A stretch of DNA of 64,000 nt. Origin: Jiella avicenniae. GTDB taxonomy: Bacteria; Pseudomonadota; Alphaproteobacteria; Rhizobiales; Rhizobiaceae. This document shows positions 36,180 through 44,436 of this stretch, one piece after another. Below the pieces are notes generated by a model. The model had not been told where the DNA came from and did no database searches. It was given only the letters and a program-made list of their open reading frames with translations. Positions within the stretch are counted from its first letter, which is position 1. Every line of letters begins with the position of its first letter. The DNA is taken from contig NZ_JAJUWU010000010.1 in assembly GCF_021390325.1 (NCBI RefSeq), positions 124,001 to 188,000 on the forward strand, read 5' to 3'. The position numbers and the translations under genes are program-made.

Positions 36180-36522
36180 GCAAGATCGTATCCGATCCAC
36201 ATCTGCACTATCGAGCCGATCGCCTGGGTGACGACGATTTCGCCCGACGGGGTGGTGAACGCCGCCCCCTATTCCTTCTTCAACTGCCTCTCCGCAGACC
36301 CTACGACTGTCGCGATCGGGGTCGGGAACCGGCCGGACCGCAGCCATGAGGACACGACCCAGAATATCCCCATGACCGAGGTGTTCACGATCCACATCGT
36401 CGATCGCGCCAATGTCGAGGCGATGGCCGCGACGGCAGCCCAGGCTCTGGGTTCGGGACTACTTCGATCACGCCCCGCCGAGCGCGTGCGACGTCGAGCG
36501 TCGCGGCGTCGGGGTCTTCTGA
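36180..36522 (+). pseudogene. Decayed flavin-reductase-like (FMN-binding split barrel) gene
   Basis: The frame through about 36180-36440 encodes an unmistakable piece of a flavin-reductase-type protein: IHICTIEPIAWVTTISPDGV, VNAAPYSFFNCLSADPTTVA, NRPDRSHEDTTQNI and FTIHIVDRANVEAMA. No good start codon precedes it. After about 36440 the sense continues in another frame (VRDYFDHAPPSACDVERRG, stop at 36520-36522), and the second half of the family, with the remaining FMN contacts, is missing. A frameshift plus truncation therefore seems likely. It may once have supplied reduced flavin or partnered the Rieske protein downstream. Confidence 0.65.
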
Positions 36523-36619
36523 TGACGTCGCGCCGCGTCGCCGGACGCATCCGATCGCATGGCCGCGACAGGCTCCGCGATCGGGGCTCGCGGACGGCGC
36601 GGCCGGCCAAGGAATTTCG

Positions 36620-36985
36620 ATGGGACTGACCGGCGAGGAGGGGCGCCCGGGCGAGGCGCCGCGCTGGCATCCGTTGTTTCCGGCATCGGAGCTGGCAGAC
36701 GGCGCGCTGCGCCCCGCTGCCGTCGCCGGCCACGTCGTCGTCGTGGTGCGGGACGGCGCGCGGTTCTATGCGTTTCAGCGGGCCTGCCCGCATGAAGGAG
36801 CGGATCTGTCGGAGGGATGGTGCGCGGCCGGCCGGTTGCATTGCCCGCGTCATCAGGCCTCCTTCGACCTGTCGAGCGGGGCGGTCGCGGCCGGTTGGTC
36901 CTTCGCCCCGCCGAAAACCTATCCTCTCGAGGTTCGCGGCGGCGTCGTCTTCATCGCGATTCCCTCGGCCCGGCCGGCCCCTTGA
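36620..36985 (+). CDS. Rieske [2Fe-2S] ferredoxin-like protein
   Basis: This 121-residue protein is a stand-alone Rieske ferredoxin. The two cluster-binding boxes are CPHEGADLS and CPRHQASFDL (pattern CxH ... CxxH), spaced 18 residues as in oxygenase-type ferredoxins and NirD-like proteins. The N-terminus is hydrophilic with no signal, so it is cytoplasmic. It follows the decayed flavin reductase. No oxygenase or reductase partner is found next to it, so its electron donor and acceptor are unknown. Confidence 0.85.
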   Translation: MGLTGEEGRPGEAPRWHPLFPASELADGALRPAAVAGHVVVVVRDGARFYAFQRACPHEGADLSEGWCAAGRLHCPRHQASFDLSSGAVAAGWSFAPPKTYPLEVRGGVVFIAIPSARPAP

Positions 36986-36995
36986 GGCGCTGCCG

Positions 36996-37871
36996 TCAGG
37001 CCCGGCCCTGCGGGCGCCGTCCTTCGGGCAAGAGTTCCGTCGCCGCCGCGACGAGACGGCCGGAGGGCGACCGCAATTCGTCGAGGATGGTGAAATGGTC
37101 GGCGCCCTCGATGGCGATCAGCGGCCCCGGAGCGCCCGCCGCGGCGCGCTTGGCGTGCAGGCGCATCGCATCGTGGACGAGGGCCGGAACCTCGCGGGAG
37201 CCGTAGGCGACGGCGAGCGGCTTCCGGGTCACCGGCAGGCGCAGCGGCGAGAGCGTCTCGATTTCCCGATCGGTGAGCTTCAGCGCCTCGTTCAGATAGG
37301 TGTCCCGGATCGGGCCGAGTTCGTAGACGCCGGAAACCGCCAGTCCCGCCACGACCGAGGAATGGCCGAGCAGCATCGCGGTCAGCTGGGCGCCCGCCGA
37401 CCAGCCCGCCAGCACGATCGGCCCGCCGATGCCGTGCATGCGGCCTTCCCGGGCGATCCAGTCGAGGGCGTCGCCGATCTCCGCGACGATGTCCGTCAGG
37501 CTGGCGTGGGGGGCGAGGGTGTGGCTCGGCATCGCCACCGACCAGCCGGCCTCGAGCGGCCCCTCGGCATAGGCGGCGAAGACCTCGCGCGAGTTCTTCT
37601 GCCAGTAGCCGCCATGGATGAAGACCAGGCAGGGGGCGTTCGGATCGGCGGCGGGGTAGAGGTCGAAGAGCATGCGCTCCTTGCCGCCATAGGAGAGATC
37701 GAGCTTGGCCGGATAGGTCCCGCGCAGCTTGGTGGAGGCGCGATCGCGCGCCGCCACCAGATCGGCGCTGTTCTTCACCGCCGCGTTGTTGTCGTAGGCG
37801 GCGTCCCGCTCGGCCTGGGAAAGTTTTGCCCAGACGTCCTGGGGGGCGGGCGCCGGCTCGGTCCCGCTCAT
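36996..37871 (-). CDS. Alpha/beta hydrolase with HGGYW motif (formamidase/esterase-like)
   Basis: This 291-residue alpha/beta hydrolase has the oxyanion-hole motif VFIHGGYWQKNSREVF, the nucleophile elbow GWSAG (VLAGWSAGAQLTAMLLG), an acid in the region after SREVPALVHDAM and a catalytic His in EGADHFTILDEL. HGGYW is characteristic of the kynurenine-formamidase-like esterase branch. No signal peptide. The ATG at 37871 overlaps the stop of the amidohydrolase gene as ATGA, so the two are co-translated and likely act in sequence on one amide or ester substrate. The substrate is unknown. Confidence 0.85.
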   Translation of the reverse strand: MSGTEPAPAPQDVWAKLSQAERDAAYDNNAAVKNSADLVAARDRASTKLRGTYPAKLDLSYGGKERMLFDLYPAADPNAPCLVFIHGGYWQKNSREVFAAYAEGPLEAGWSVAMPSHTLAPHASLTDIVAEIGDALDWIAREGRMHGIGGPIVLAGWSAGAQLTAMLLGHSSVVAGLAVSGVYELGPIRDTYLNEALKLTDREIETLSPLRLPVTRKPLAVAYGSREVPALVHDAMRLHAKRAAAGAPGPLIAIEGADHFTILDELRSPSGRLVAAATELLPEGRRPQGRA

Positions 37872-39151
37872 GCCGCGACCGCCACCGGCAGGATCGGCGC
37901 GTCGGCATCGAAACGCTCGCCGGCCCTGAGGCAGAATGCGGGGCGCAGGAGACGCTCGGCGATGATGCGCATGTCCTCGTTGTCGCGCAGGAGGAAGCGG
38001 CCGCGATCGTCGTGAAGCACCGACACGTCGGCGACGCGTCCGACGGCGAGGCTGCCGATCTCCTCGCTCATGCCCAGCATCTCGGCCGGATGGCTGGTCA
38101 CCATGGGGACGACCTCCTCCAGCGACAGGCCGAGGGTCATCATCGAACTCATCGCCTGGGTGAGGCTGAAGCGCGCCTGGCCCTTGAAGGGATGGTTCTC
38201 GTCGTCGTGATGCTCCTCGGGCGTTCCCGCGGGGGCCGGCACCTCGGGGATCTCGGTGTTGTAGCCGTGCATGTCGGCGCCCAGCGTATAGGGGATCACG
38301 CCCGCCGGGAGCGCCGCCTTGGCCACCCGGTAGGAGAAGTGGCTGCCATGGCCGACATCGACCTTCAGACCGGCATCCATGGCGGTCTGGATGATGTGAT
38401 GCACCTCGCCCTGTTCGTTGATGAAGCCGCCGGGATGGCGCGTGAACGGATGCGCCAGAACGTCGCCGGGGCGCAGAAGCGGGATCACCCGCTCCATGAT
38501 CGTGTCGGCGTCCTCGCCGTTGGCGCCGCTTTCGGGAAGGCCCCAGAGCTGGCCGAAATGGACGTAGAGCGGCAGGTCCGAGCGCCGGCTGATCTCGGCC
38601 GCCAGTTCCATCACCTTGATGCCCCAGCGGGCGAAGCCGCCGATCTCGGCATGGCCCTTGATGCCGCGCACGATGTCCTTGTTGGCCCGCGCCGAGCGGA
38701 CGGTCGCTTCGACGTCGACCCCGTCCGGGCTGTAGAGATTGGGATAGAAATGCCCCTCGAGGCCGCCGACGAGATAGGCCGAGAGAAACGCCATGACGCG
38801 GGTCTTCGCCGGCTCGGCGATGAATTTGCGAAAGCCGGGAAGCGTCATGCAGGACGGGCCGCCCTGATCGACGACGGTGGTGACGCCGGAATGGACGCCG
38901 ACCATGTCCGCCGGCAGTCCGAAACGGCCGGTGACATACTGGTAGACGTGGCCGTGCGTGTCGATCATCCCCGGCAGCACCAGCTTGCCGGAGACGTCGA
39001 CGACCTCCCTGGCGCTGGCCGGCAGGATGGTCGGCGCGATGGCGGCGATTCGCCCGTCCTTGACGGCGACGTCGTTGATGCCGTCGATCCCCGAGGCCGG
39101 GCAGATCACCCGCCCGCCCTTGAGAACGAGATCGTATCCGCTGACTTCCAT
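37868..39151 (-). CDS. Amidohydrolase, dihydroorotase/deacetylase-like
   Basis: This 427-residue protein is a metal-dependent amidohydrolase. The metal ligands are seen in GMIDTHGHVY near residue 60, a probable carboxylated lysine region GIKGHAEIGG, LYVHFGQ, LAHPFTRHPGG and, for the last acidic residue, LGADMHGY. The C-terminal strand GRVADVSVLHDDRGRFLLRD is typical. It resembles the family of dihydroorotase-like deacetylases with D-amino-acid or hydantoin-type substrates. I chose the ATG at 39151 because GAAGGAAAACGCC precedes it; an upstream ATG at 39226 lies beyond the operator. It is divergent from a MarR regulator. Confidence 0.85.
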   Translation of the reverse strand: MEVSGYDLVLKGGRVICPASGIDGINDVAVKDGRIAAIAPTILPASAREVVDVSGKLVLPGMIDTHGHVYQYVTGRFGLPADMVGVHSGVTTVVDQGGPSCMTLPGFRKFIAEPAKTRVMAFLSAYLVGGLEGHFYPNLYSPDGVDVEATVRSARANKDIVRGIKGHAEIGGFARWGIKVMELAAEISRRSDLPLYVHFGQLWGLPESGANGEDADTIMERVIPLLRPGDVLAHPFTRHPGGFINEQGEVHHIIQTAMDAGLKVDVGHGSHFSYRVAKAALPAGVIPYTLGADMHGYNTEIPEVPAPAGTPEEHHDDENHPFKGQARFSLTQAMSSMMTLGLSLEEVVPMVTSHPAEMLGMSEEIGSLAVGRVADVSVLHDDRGRFLLRDNEDMRIIAERLLRPAFCLRAGERFDADAPILPVAVAA

Positions 39152-39198
39152 GGCGTTTTCCTTCGCGGCGGCGTGGCGATGTGGACGTGATGGGAAAA

Positions 39199-39214
39199 GC
39201 GAAGCATACTTCGC
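39199..39214. promoter_or_regulatory. Candidate MarR operator
   Basis: GCGAAG (39199-39204) and CTTCGC (39209-39214) form a perfect inverted repeat with a 4-bp centre, midway between the divergent amidohydrolase and MarR genes. This is a typical place for a MarR site. Confidence 0.5.
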
Positions 39215-39267
39215 ATTCCAGTGCAAGCGACCGGTCGCCCCATGCGCGGCCCGAGAGGAAGGACGAG

Positions 39268-39828
39268 ATGGCAGATCCCGGGGTGCCGCAGGGCGGACTG
39301 ACGCATTGGCCGCTGGACGAGCGGCCGGGCTTTCTGGCGCGGCGCCTCTATCAGATCCATGTCAGCCTGTTCAGCACGCTGTGCGCCGAGTTCGCCGTGA
39401 CGCCGGTGCAATACAGCCTTCTGTCGACCCTGGGAGAGACCGGCGAGGCGGACCAGACGAGCCTTGCCCGCGCCGTCGCGCTCGACCGCACGACGACGAC
39501 CGGCGCCTTGAAGCGGCTGGAAGGGCGCGATCTCGTCCGGCGCCAGGTCGGCACGCGCGACCGCCGCGCCCAGACCTGCCGGCTGACGCCGGCGGGGCAC
39601 GCGCTGCTGGTGGCGATGGAGGCGGCGGTTCGCAGGGCCCACCAGGCGACGGTGGAGCGGCTCGACCCGGCGGAGCAGGCGCAGTTGATCGCTCTGATGC
39701 AGAAGCTGGTGGCGGCCCATGACGGCCCGTCCGATGGAGAACCGATGGACGGAGAGGACGCGATGCGCCGTTTCGGCGGGGCAGGCCCCGCGTCGGCCGG
39801 ACGCGAGGAAAGTCGCCCGAACGGTTGA
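39268..39828 (+). CDS. MarR-family regulator (first of two paralogues)
   Basis: This 186-residue protein is a MarR-type dimeric winged-helix repressor. The helical N-terminus RPGFLARRLYQIHVSLFSTL, the recognition region LARAVALDRTTTTGALKRLE and the wing RRQVGTRDRRAQTCRLTPAG are plain. The ATG at 39268 is preceded by GAGGAAGGACGAG; a longer frame from 39181 would run through the operator. It is divergent from the amidohydrolase-hydrolase pair and convergent with the phosphoribosyltransferase. It is clearly related to the MarR protein at 52058-52594 (shared RPGFL.RRL.QIHV.LF, TPVQ.S.LS.L.ETG, LDRT.T). The ligand is probably a degradation substrate. Confidence 0.9.
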   Translation: MADPGVPQGGLTHWPLDERPGFLARRLYQIHVSLFSTLCAEFAVTPVQYSLLSTLGETGEADQTSLARAVALDRTTTTGALKRLEGRDLVRRQVGTRDRRAQTCRLTPAGHALLVAMEAAVRRAHQATVERLDPAEQAQLIALMQKLVAAHDGPSDGEPMDGEDAMRRFGGAGPASAGREESRPNG

Positions 39829-39896
39829 CCGCAGGAACGCCCGGACGCGGCGGTGACCACGGCTACTGCGGCGCCGCCGCGTCGCCGTGGCGTCGG

Positions 39897-40664
39897 TCAC
39901 CGGGCGGGCGCGATCGTCGGCGGCCCGTCGTCCCCGACCGATGCGACCGGCCGCCAGCATCCGTTTTCCGTGCGCCTGAGCAGGGGCGTCGCGAAGACGC
40001 CCGCGATCTTGCCGGTGAAGCCCGGCAGCGCCGTCGCCACCGCGACGCGCCAGCGATCGGTCTGCAGCATGGCGGCGGCGACGACCACCGGTTCGACCCC
40101 GAGCTTTCCGAGCAGCCTGAGCACGGCGACGAGCGAGGAGCCGGTCGAGACGACGTCGTCCACCACCGCGACGCGGCGCCCGATCAGAAGCGGCACGAGG
40201 CGCGGATCGACGAACAGCGTCTTCGGCGTTTTGCGGCTGCTGATCGAGGAGGAGGGCTCGCTGAGGGCGTCGTCGTACCAGAACTTGCGGGTGGTCCCGA
40301 GCGCCACCATTCGCGGATGGCCGAGCCGGCGGGCGACGCCGTTCGCCAGCGTCAGGCCGAGCGTCGGGACGGCGACGACGATCTCGGCGCCGGCCCGCGC
40401 AACGATCGCGGCCATCGCGTCCATCAGCGCGTCCTCGACGGCGAAGCTCGCCTGATTGACGATCAGCGAGGCGACGGCGAAGCCCGCCTCGTCGGGTAGC
40501 GGACGGATCGGCAGGACGATCTGGCGGCCGTCGGGAAGGCTGGCGGGAAACGTCTCGCGATGATCGCTGCGATGAGGATCGGCGAAGCTGCCGGGCGGAT
40601 GCAGCGTCTGCCAGACCTCGGATGGCGCGACGGAAGATGCCGGCGAAGGCGTGTTCCCGCTCAT
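39897..40664 (-). CDS. Phosphoribosyltransferase-fold protein
   Basis: This 255-residue protein has a type I phosphoribosyltransferase fold. The PRPP-binding motif is RVAVVDDVVSTGSSLVAVLR at about residue 165, preceded by VAVPTLGLTLANGVARRLGH, the region that binds pyrophosphate in adenine-type enzymes. The N-terminal 40 residues (SEVWQTLHPPGSF, then ETFPASLPDGRQIVLPIRPL) are not standard. The ATG at 40664 overlaps the stop of the ABC ATPase gene as ATGA, so it is the last member of a transport operon. A salvage or activating role on an imported base or related heterocycle is a reasonable inference. Confidence 0.82.
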   Translation of the reverse strand: MSGNTPSPASSVAPSEVWQTLHPPGSFADPHRSDHRETFPASLPDGRQIVLPIRPLPDEAGFAVASLIVNQASFAVEDALMDAMAAIVARAGAEIVVAVPTLGLTLANGVARRLGHPRMVALGTTRKFWYDDALSEPSSSISSRKTPKTLFVDPRLVPLLIGRRVAVVDDVVSTGSSLVAVLRLLGKLGVEPVVVAAAMLQTDRWRVAVATALPGFTGKIAGVFATPLLRRTENGCWRPVASVGDDGPPTIAPAR

Positions 40665-42397
40665 CGGGCCGCAAGGGCCGCCGCGGCGGCTGCGGGCGCC
40701 GCACCGGGGCGGGGATCCCGCGGCTCGATCGTGGGGATGGCGTCGATCAGCTCGCGCGTATAGGCGTCCTTCGGGTCGGTCAGGACCTCCGTCGTCGCTC
40801 CCTCTTCGACGATGACGCCGCCGCGCATGACGATCACCCGGTCGCAGAGCAGGCGAACGACTTCGAGATCATGGCTGATGAACAGATAGCTCAGCCCCAT
40901 TTCGGCCCGCAGATCGGCGAGGAGGTTGAGGACGACGGCCTGCACCGAGACGTCGAGCGCCGCCGTCGGCTCGTCGAGGATCAGGAGGTCCGGCGACAGG
41001 GCGATCGCCCGGGCGATGCCGACGCGCGCCTTCTGGCCGCCGGAGAGCTGGTGCGGAAAGCGATCGAGCAGGGCTTGCGGCAGCGAGACCCTGTCGGCGA
41101 GCTCGGCCACCCGGTCGTCGACCGAGCGTCCGTCGCCGCGGCGCCCGAGCCTGAGGATCGGATCGGCGATGGACCGGCGCGCGGTGAAGCGCGGGTTGAG
41201 GCTCGCAGTGTGGTCCTGGAAGACCATCTGCATGCGGGCCCTCAGCGGCGACCTCGCAAAGCTCGCGCGGGGGATCTGGTCGATGCGCTCGCCGTCGAAG
41301 ACGATCTCGCCCGCGGTGGGATCGAGAAGCCGCATGATCATCGACGAGGTCGTCGACTTTCCGCAGCCGGATTCGCCGACGAGTCCGAGGCTCTCGCCGC
41401 GATCGAGGGTGAAGGATATGTCGTCGACGGCCGGCGCCGGCGGTTCGGCCTTGCCGAGGAGCCGGCCCGGCAGGCCGCGCTTCTTCGCGAAAGTCTTGGT
41501 GAGGCCGGAGATTTCGAGGAGCGGCCTGGCGGCGGTCGCCGGCCACGCGGCCGGCGCCGTGCCGCGCTCGGCGTCGCCGGTGGGAAGCAGGTCCCGCAGG
41601 CCGGCGGTCCGTCGGGGCATGGCGGCGATCAGGCGCCGGGTATAGGGGTGCTGCGGGTCGTCGAACAGGCTGCGGGCGGGCGCCGTCTCGACGATCCGGC
41701 CCTTCTCCATGACGACGATCCGGTCGCAATAGGTCGCCGCCAGCCCGAGGTCGTGGGTGATCAGCAACATCGAGAGGTTCGATTGCCGGCGCAGCTCGTC
41801 TGCGAGGTCCATCACCGCCTTCTGGGTCGTCACGTCGAGCCCGGTGGTCGGCTCGTCGGCGATGAGGAGCTGCGGATCGCAGGCGAGCGCGATGGCGATG
41901 ACGACGCGCTGGCACATGCCGCCGGACAGTTCGAACGGATAGGCGTGATAGCGCTCCTCCGGCCGGGCGATCCGCACCTTGCGCAGCATCTCGACCGCCT
42001 TGGCGCGGACGTCGTGCCGCGTCGCCTGGGAATGGCGCAACAGCACGTCCTCGATTTGCCGGCCGACGGTGCGGATCGGATTGAGGGCCGAGCGCGGGTC
42101 CTGGAAGATCATCGACATTTCGCGGCCGCGCAGGTCCGACATCGCGGCTTCGCTCGCCGTCCCGAGATCCATGCCGCCGAAGGTGATGCTGCCGCTCGCC
42201 ACCGTGCCGTTGCGGTCGAGGATCTTCATCGCGGCGTAGGAGGTCACCGACTTTCCCGAACCGGATTCGCCGACGATGCCGAGCGCCTCGCCCTTCTGCA
42301 GCCTGAAGGAGACGTCGCGCACCGCCTCCACCGTGCCGCCACGGGTCTCGAAGGTCACGGCGAGATCGTCGATCTGGAGCAGCGGAATGTCGTTCAT
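40661..42397 (-). CDS. Peptide-type ABC transporter fused ATPase (DppD-DppF)
   Basis: This 578-residue protein carries two complete ABC ATPase domains in one chain. The first has GESGSGKS, SMIFQDPRSALNPIRTVG, ELSGGMCQRVVIAIAL and LLIADEPTTGLDVTTQ. The second has GESGCGKST, MVFQDHTASLNPRFTARRSI, QLSGGQKARVGIARAI and LILDEPTAALDVSVQAV. The HPYTRRLIAAMPRR segment after the first domain is typical of the oligopeptide/nickel family. In most systems these are two proteins. ATG at 42397. It energises the DppB- and DppC-type permeases encoded just upstream. Confidence 0.92.
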   Translation of the reverse strand: MNDIPLLQIDDLAVTFETRGGTVEAVRDVSFRLQKGEALGIVGESGSGKSVTSYAAMKILDRNGTVASGSITFGGMDLGTASEAAMSDLRGREMSMIFQDPRSALNPIRTVGRQIEDVLLRHSQATRHDVRAKAVEMLRKVRIARPEERYHAYPFELSGGMCQRVVIAIALACDPQLLIADEPTTGLDVTTQKAVMDLADELRRQSNLSMLLITHDLGLAATYCDRIVVMEKGRIVETAPARSLFDDPQHPYTRRLIAAMPRRTAGLRDLLPTGDAERGTAPAAWPATAARPLLEISGLTKTFAKKRGLPGRLLGKAEPPAPAVDDISFTLDRGESLGLVGESGCGKSTTSSMIMRLLDPTAGEIVFDGERIDQIPRASFARSPLRARMQMVFQDHTASLNPRFTARRSIADPILRLGRRGDGRSVDDRVAELADRVSLPQALLDRFPHQLSGGQKARVGIARAIALSPDLLILDEPTAALDVSVQAVVLNLLADLRAEMGLSYLFISHDLEVVRLLCDRVIVMRGGVIVEEGATTEVLTDPKDAYTRELIDAIPTIEPRDPRPGAAPAAAAAALAAR

Positions 42398-42407
42398 CGT
42401 TGCCGCC

Positions 42408-43313
42408 TCACGTTCGCTGGCGCGGATCGACGAGATCGCGCAGGCCGTCGCCGAGAAGGTTGAAGGTGAAGACGGCGAGCATCAGCGTCGCGCCGGGAAA
42501 CAGCGCCAGCCACCACTCGCCGGAGATGATGAAGTTCGAGCCCTCCGCGACCATGATCCCCCATTCGGGGGTCGGCGGGCGCACGCCGAGACCGATGAAG
42601 GACAGGCCCGCGGCGTTCAGCATCGCCCAGCCGAGATTGAGCGAGATCTGCACCATCAGGGGCGGCAGCACGTTCGGAAAGAGGTGCACCGCCATGATGC
42701 GCAGGTCGCCGTTGCCGGACAGGCGGGCAGCCTGGACGAAACCGGATTCGCGTCGCACGGCGATCTCCGAGCGCACGATCCGGGCGTAGAAGGGCAGATT
42801 GATGATCGCCGTGGCGTAGACGATGTTTTCCACCGTGTTGCCGGCGGCGGCGACGATGCCCATCGCGAGCACGAACAGCGGAAAGGCCATGATCACGTCG
42901 ATCAGGCGGCCGAACACCGCATCCACCCAGCCGCCGAAATAGCCCGACAGGGAGCCGATCAGCGAACCGGCGACGAAGGAGAGCGCGACCGCGCCAAAGG
43001 CGATGCCGAGATCGAGCCGGGTCGCGACGACGACGCGGGAGAAGACGTCGCGGCCGAGATTGTCGGTGCCGAACCAGAAGTCGAAGGAGGGCGGCTGGAG
43101 CGCCGCCTGCGGATTGGAGGCCAGCGGATCGTAAGGCACAATTGCCGGCCCGAGGATCGCCGCGAGGACGAAGACGGCAGCCATCGCCATCGCCAGCATC
43201 GTCGTCGTCGAGCCGCGGGCGATGTAGGCGGCGAGGCGCAGGCGGTCGCCGATCGCGCCCTTCAGCCGGCCGCCGGGCGACCTGGGGAGCGCGTTGGGTA
43301 CGGTCTTGCTCAT
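42408..43313 (-). CDS. Peptide-type ABC transporter permease (DppC-like)
   Basis: This 301-residue protein is the second permease of the peptide/nickel-type importer, with six membrane segments, the conserved HxFGTDxxGRDVFSR-type entry (FWFGTDNLGRDVFSRVV) and the coupling loop FVQAARLSGNGDLRIMAVHLFPN, whose core is QAARLSGNGDLRI. It ends PPTPEWGIMVAEGSNFI and FNLLGDGLRDLVDPR, as usual. I prefer the ATG at 43313 (MSKTVPNALPRSPGG); an ATG at 43331 overlapping the previous gene is also possible. Confidence 0.92.
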   Translation of the reverse strand: MSKTVPNALPRSPGGRLKGAIGDRLRLAAYIARGSTTTMLAMAMAAVFVLAAILGPAIVPYDPLASNPQAALQPPSFDFWFGTDNLGRDVFSRVVVATRLDLGIAFGAVALSFVAGSLIGSLSGYFGGWVDAVFGRLIDVIMAFPLFVLAMGIVAAAGNTVENIVYATAIINLPFYARIVRSEIAVRRESGFVQAARLSGNGDLRIMAVHLFPNVLPPLMVQISLNLGWAMLNAAGLSFIGLGVRPPTPEWGIMVAEGSNFIISGEWWLALFPGATLMLAVFTFNLLGDGLRDLVDPRQRT

Positions 43314-43320
43314 CGTCGGG

Positions 43321-44340
43321 TCAGGTCTCATGGGCGATCCGCGGATCGAGCAGGGTGTAGAGGATGTCGATCACGAGATTCAGCGTCACGAACAGCAGCG
43401 CCATCGTCAGGACGAAGCCCTGGACGGCGGCATAGTCGGAGGAGATCAGCGCATCGACGGCATAGGAGCCGATGCCTGGCCAGGCAAAGACCTTCTCGAC
43501 CAGGACGTTGGCGCCGAGGGCGAAGGAGAACACCATGCCGAGGGTCGTCACCACCGGCAGGAGCGCATTGCGCAGCGCGTAGACGAACAGCACCGTGCGG
43601 CGCGACAGGCCGGCGGCGCGGGCGGTGCGGATGTATTCGCTGCCGAGCGCGGCGATCATCGAGGCGCGGGTCATCCGGGCGATCGGCGCCATGGTGAAGA
43701 GCGCCAGCGTGATCGACGGCAGGAGCAGCTGCGCCAGCGATGCGCGGAACGTCTCGATGTCGCCGGCAATCAGGGAATCGACGAGGTAGAAGCCTGTCAC
43801 GGCGGGCGGCGGAAGGTACAGGATGTCGAGGCGACCGAGCGGCGAGGGCGCCCAGCCGAGCTTGAAGTAGAAGATGAACAAAAGGAGCAGGCCGGTGAAG
43901 AAGGTCGGCAGGCTGACGCCGGCCGTCACCAGGAACCGCGTCGCCTGATCGATGATCCCGTCGGGGCGGGTCGCCGCGAGGATGCCCGCGGGAATGGCGA
44001 CGACGAGGGACATGAACAGCGCCAGAAAGGTCAGTTCGAGCGAGGCCGGCAGGCGTGTCAGGAGATCCGACAGGACGCTCTGCCCGGTCGAGATCGACCG
44101 GCCGAGATCGCCCGCGGCGAGATCCTGCAGATAGCCGACGAACTGCACGGGCAGCGACCGGTCGAGACCGAGCGAACGGCGGATCTCGGAGATGGATTCC
44201 GGCGTCGCCGTCGGCCCGGCGAAATAGGCGGCGGGATCGCCGGGCAGCGCCCGCGTCAACAGGAAGCTGATGACGATCACGCCGAAGATCGTCGGCAAGG
44301 AGAGCGCGATGCGTCCCGCGGCGAGGGATAGGCGACCCAT
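43321..44340 (-). CDS. Peptide-type ABC transporter permease (DppB-like)
   Basis: This 339-residue protein is the first permease of the importer. It has the N-terminal IFGVIVISFLLTRALPGDPA, the family segment LGLDRSLPVQFVGYLQDLAA, LGRSI, and the coupling loop YIRTARAAGLSRRTVLFVYA followed by ALRNALLPVVTTLG. The end EKVFAWPGIGSYAVDALISSD and DILYTLLDPRI is canonical. ATG at 44340. It is separated from the binding-protein gene by 96 bp that contain an extreme G/C homopolymer hairpin. Confidence 0.93.
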   Translation of the reverse strand: MGRLSLAAGRIALSLPTIFGVIVISFLLTRALPGDPAAYFAGPTATPESISEIRRSLGLDRSLPVQFVGYLQDLAAGDLGRSISTGQSVLSDLLTRLPASLELTFLALFMSLVVAIPAGILAATRPDGIIDQATRFLVTAGVSLPTFFTGLLLLFIFYFKLGWAPSPLGRLDILYLPPPAVTGFYLVDSLIAGDIETFRASLAQLLLPSITLALFTMAPIARMTRASMIAALGSEYIRTARAAGLSRRTVLFVYALRNALLPVVTTLGMVFSFALGANVLVEKVFAWPGIGSYAVDALISSDYAAVQGFVLTMALLFVTLNLVIDILYTLLDPRIAHET

Positions 44341-44376
44341 CTGTCGTGTCCGATCGGTTTTCTGGCGAGGCTGGAT

Positions 44377-44427
44377 GGGCGGGGGGGGGGGGGGGGCCGG
44401 GCCCGCCCCCCCCCCCCCCCCCCGCCC
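44377..44427. repeat. G16/C18 homopolymer inverted repeat
   Basis: A run of 16 G (44381-44396) preceded by GGGC and a run of 18 C (44406-44423) followed by GCCC face each other across CCGGGCCCG. The whole is a near-perfect inverted repeat of about 20 bp arms in the gap between the binding protein and permease genes. Homopolymers of this length are prone to slippage and sequencing error. Confidence 0.85.
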
Positions 44428-44436
44428 TCTGGCGTC

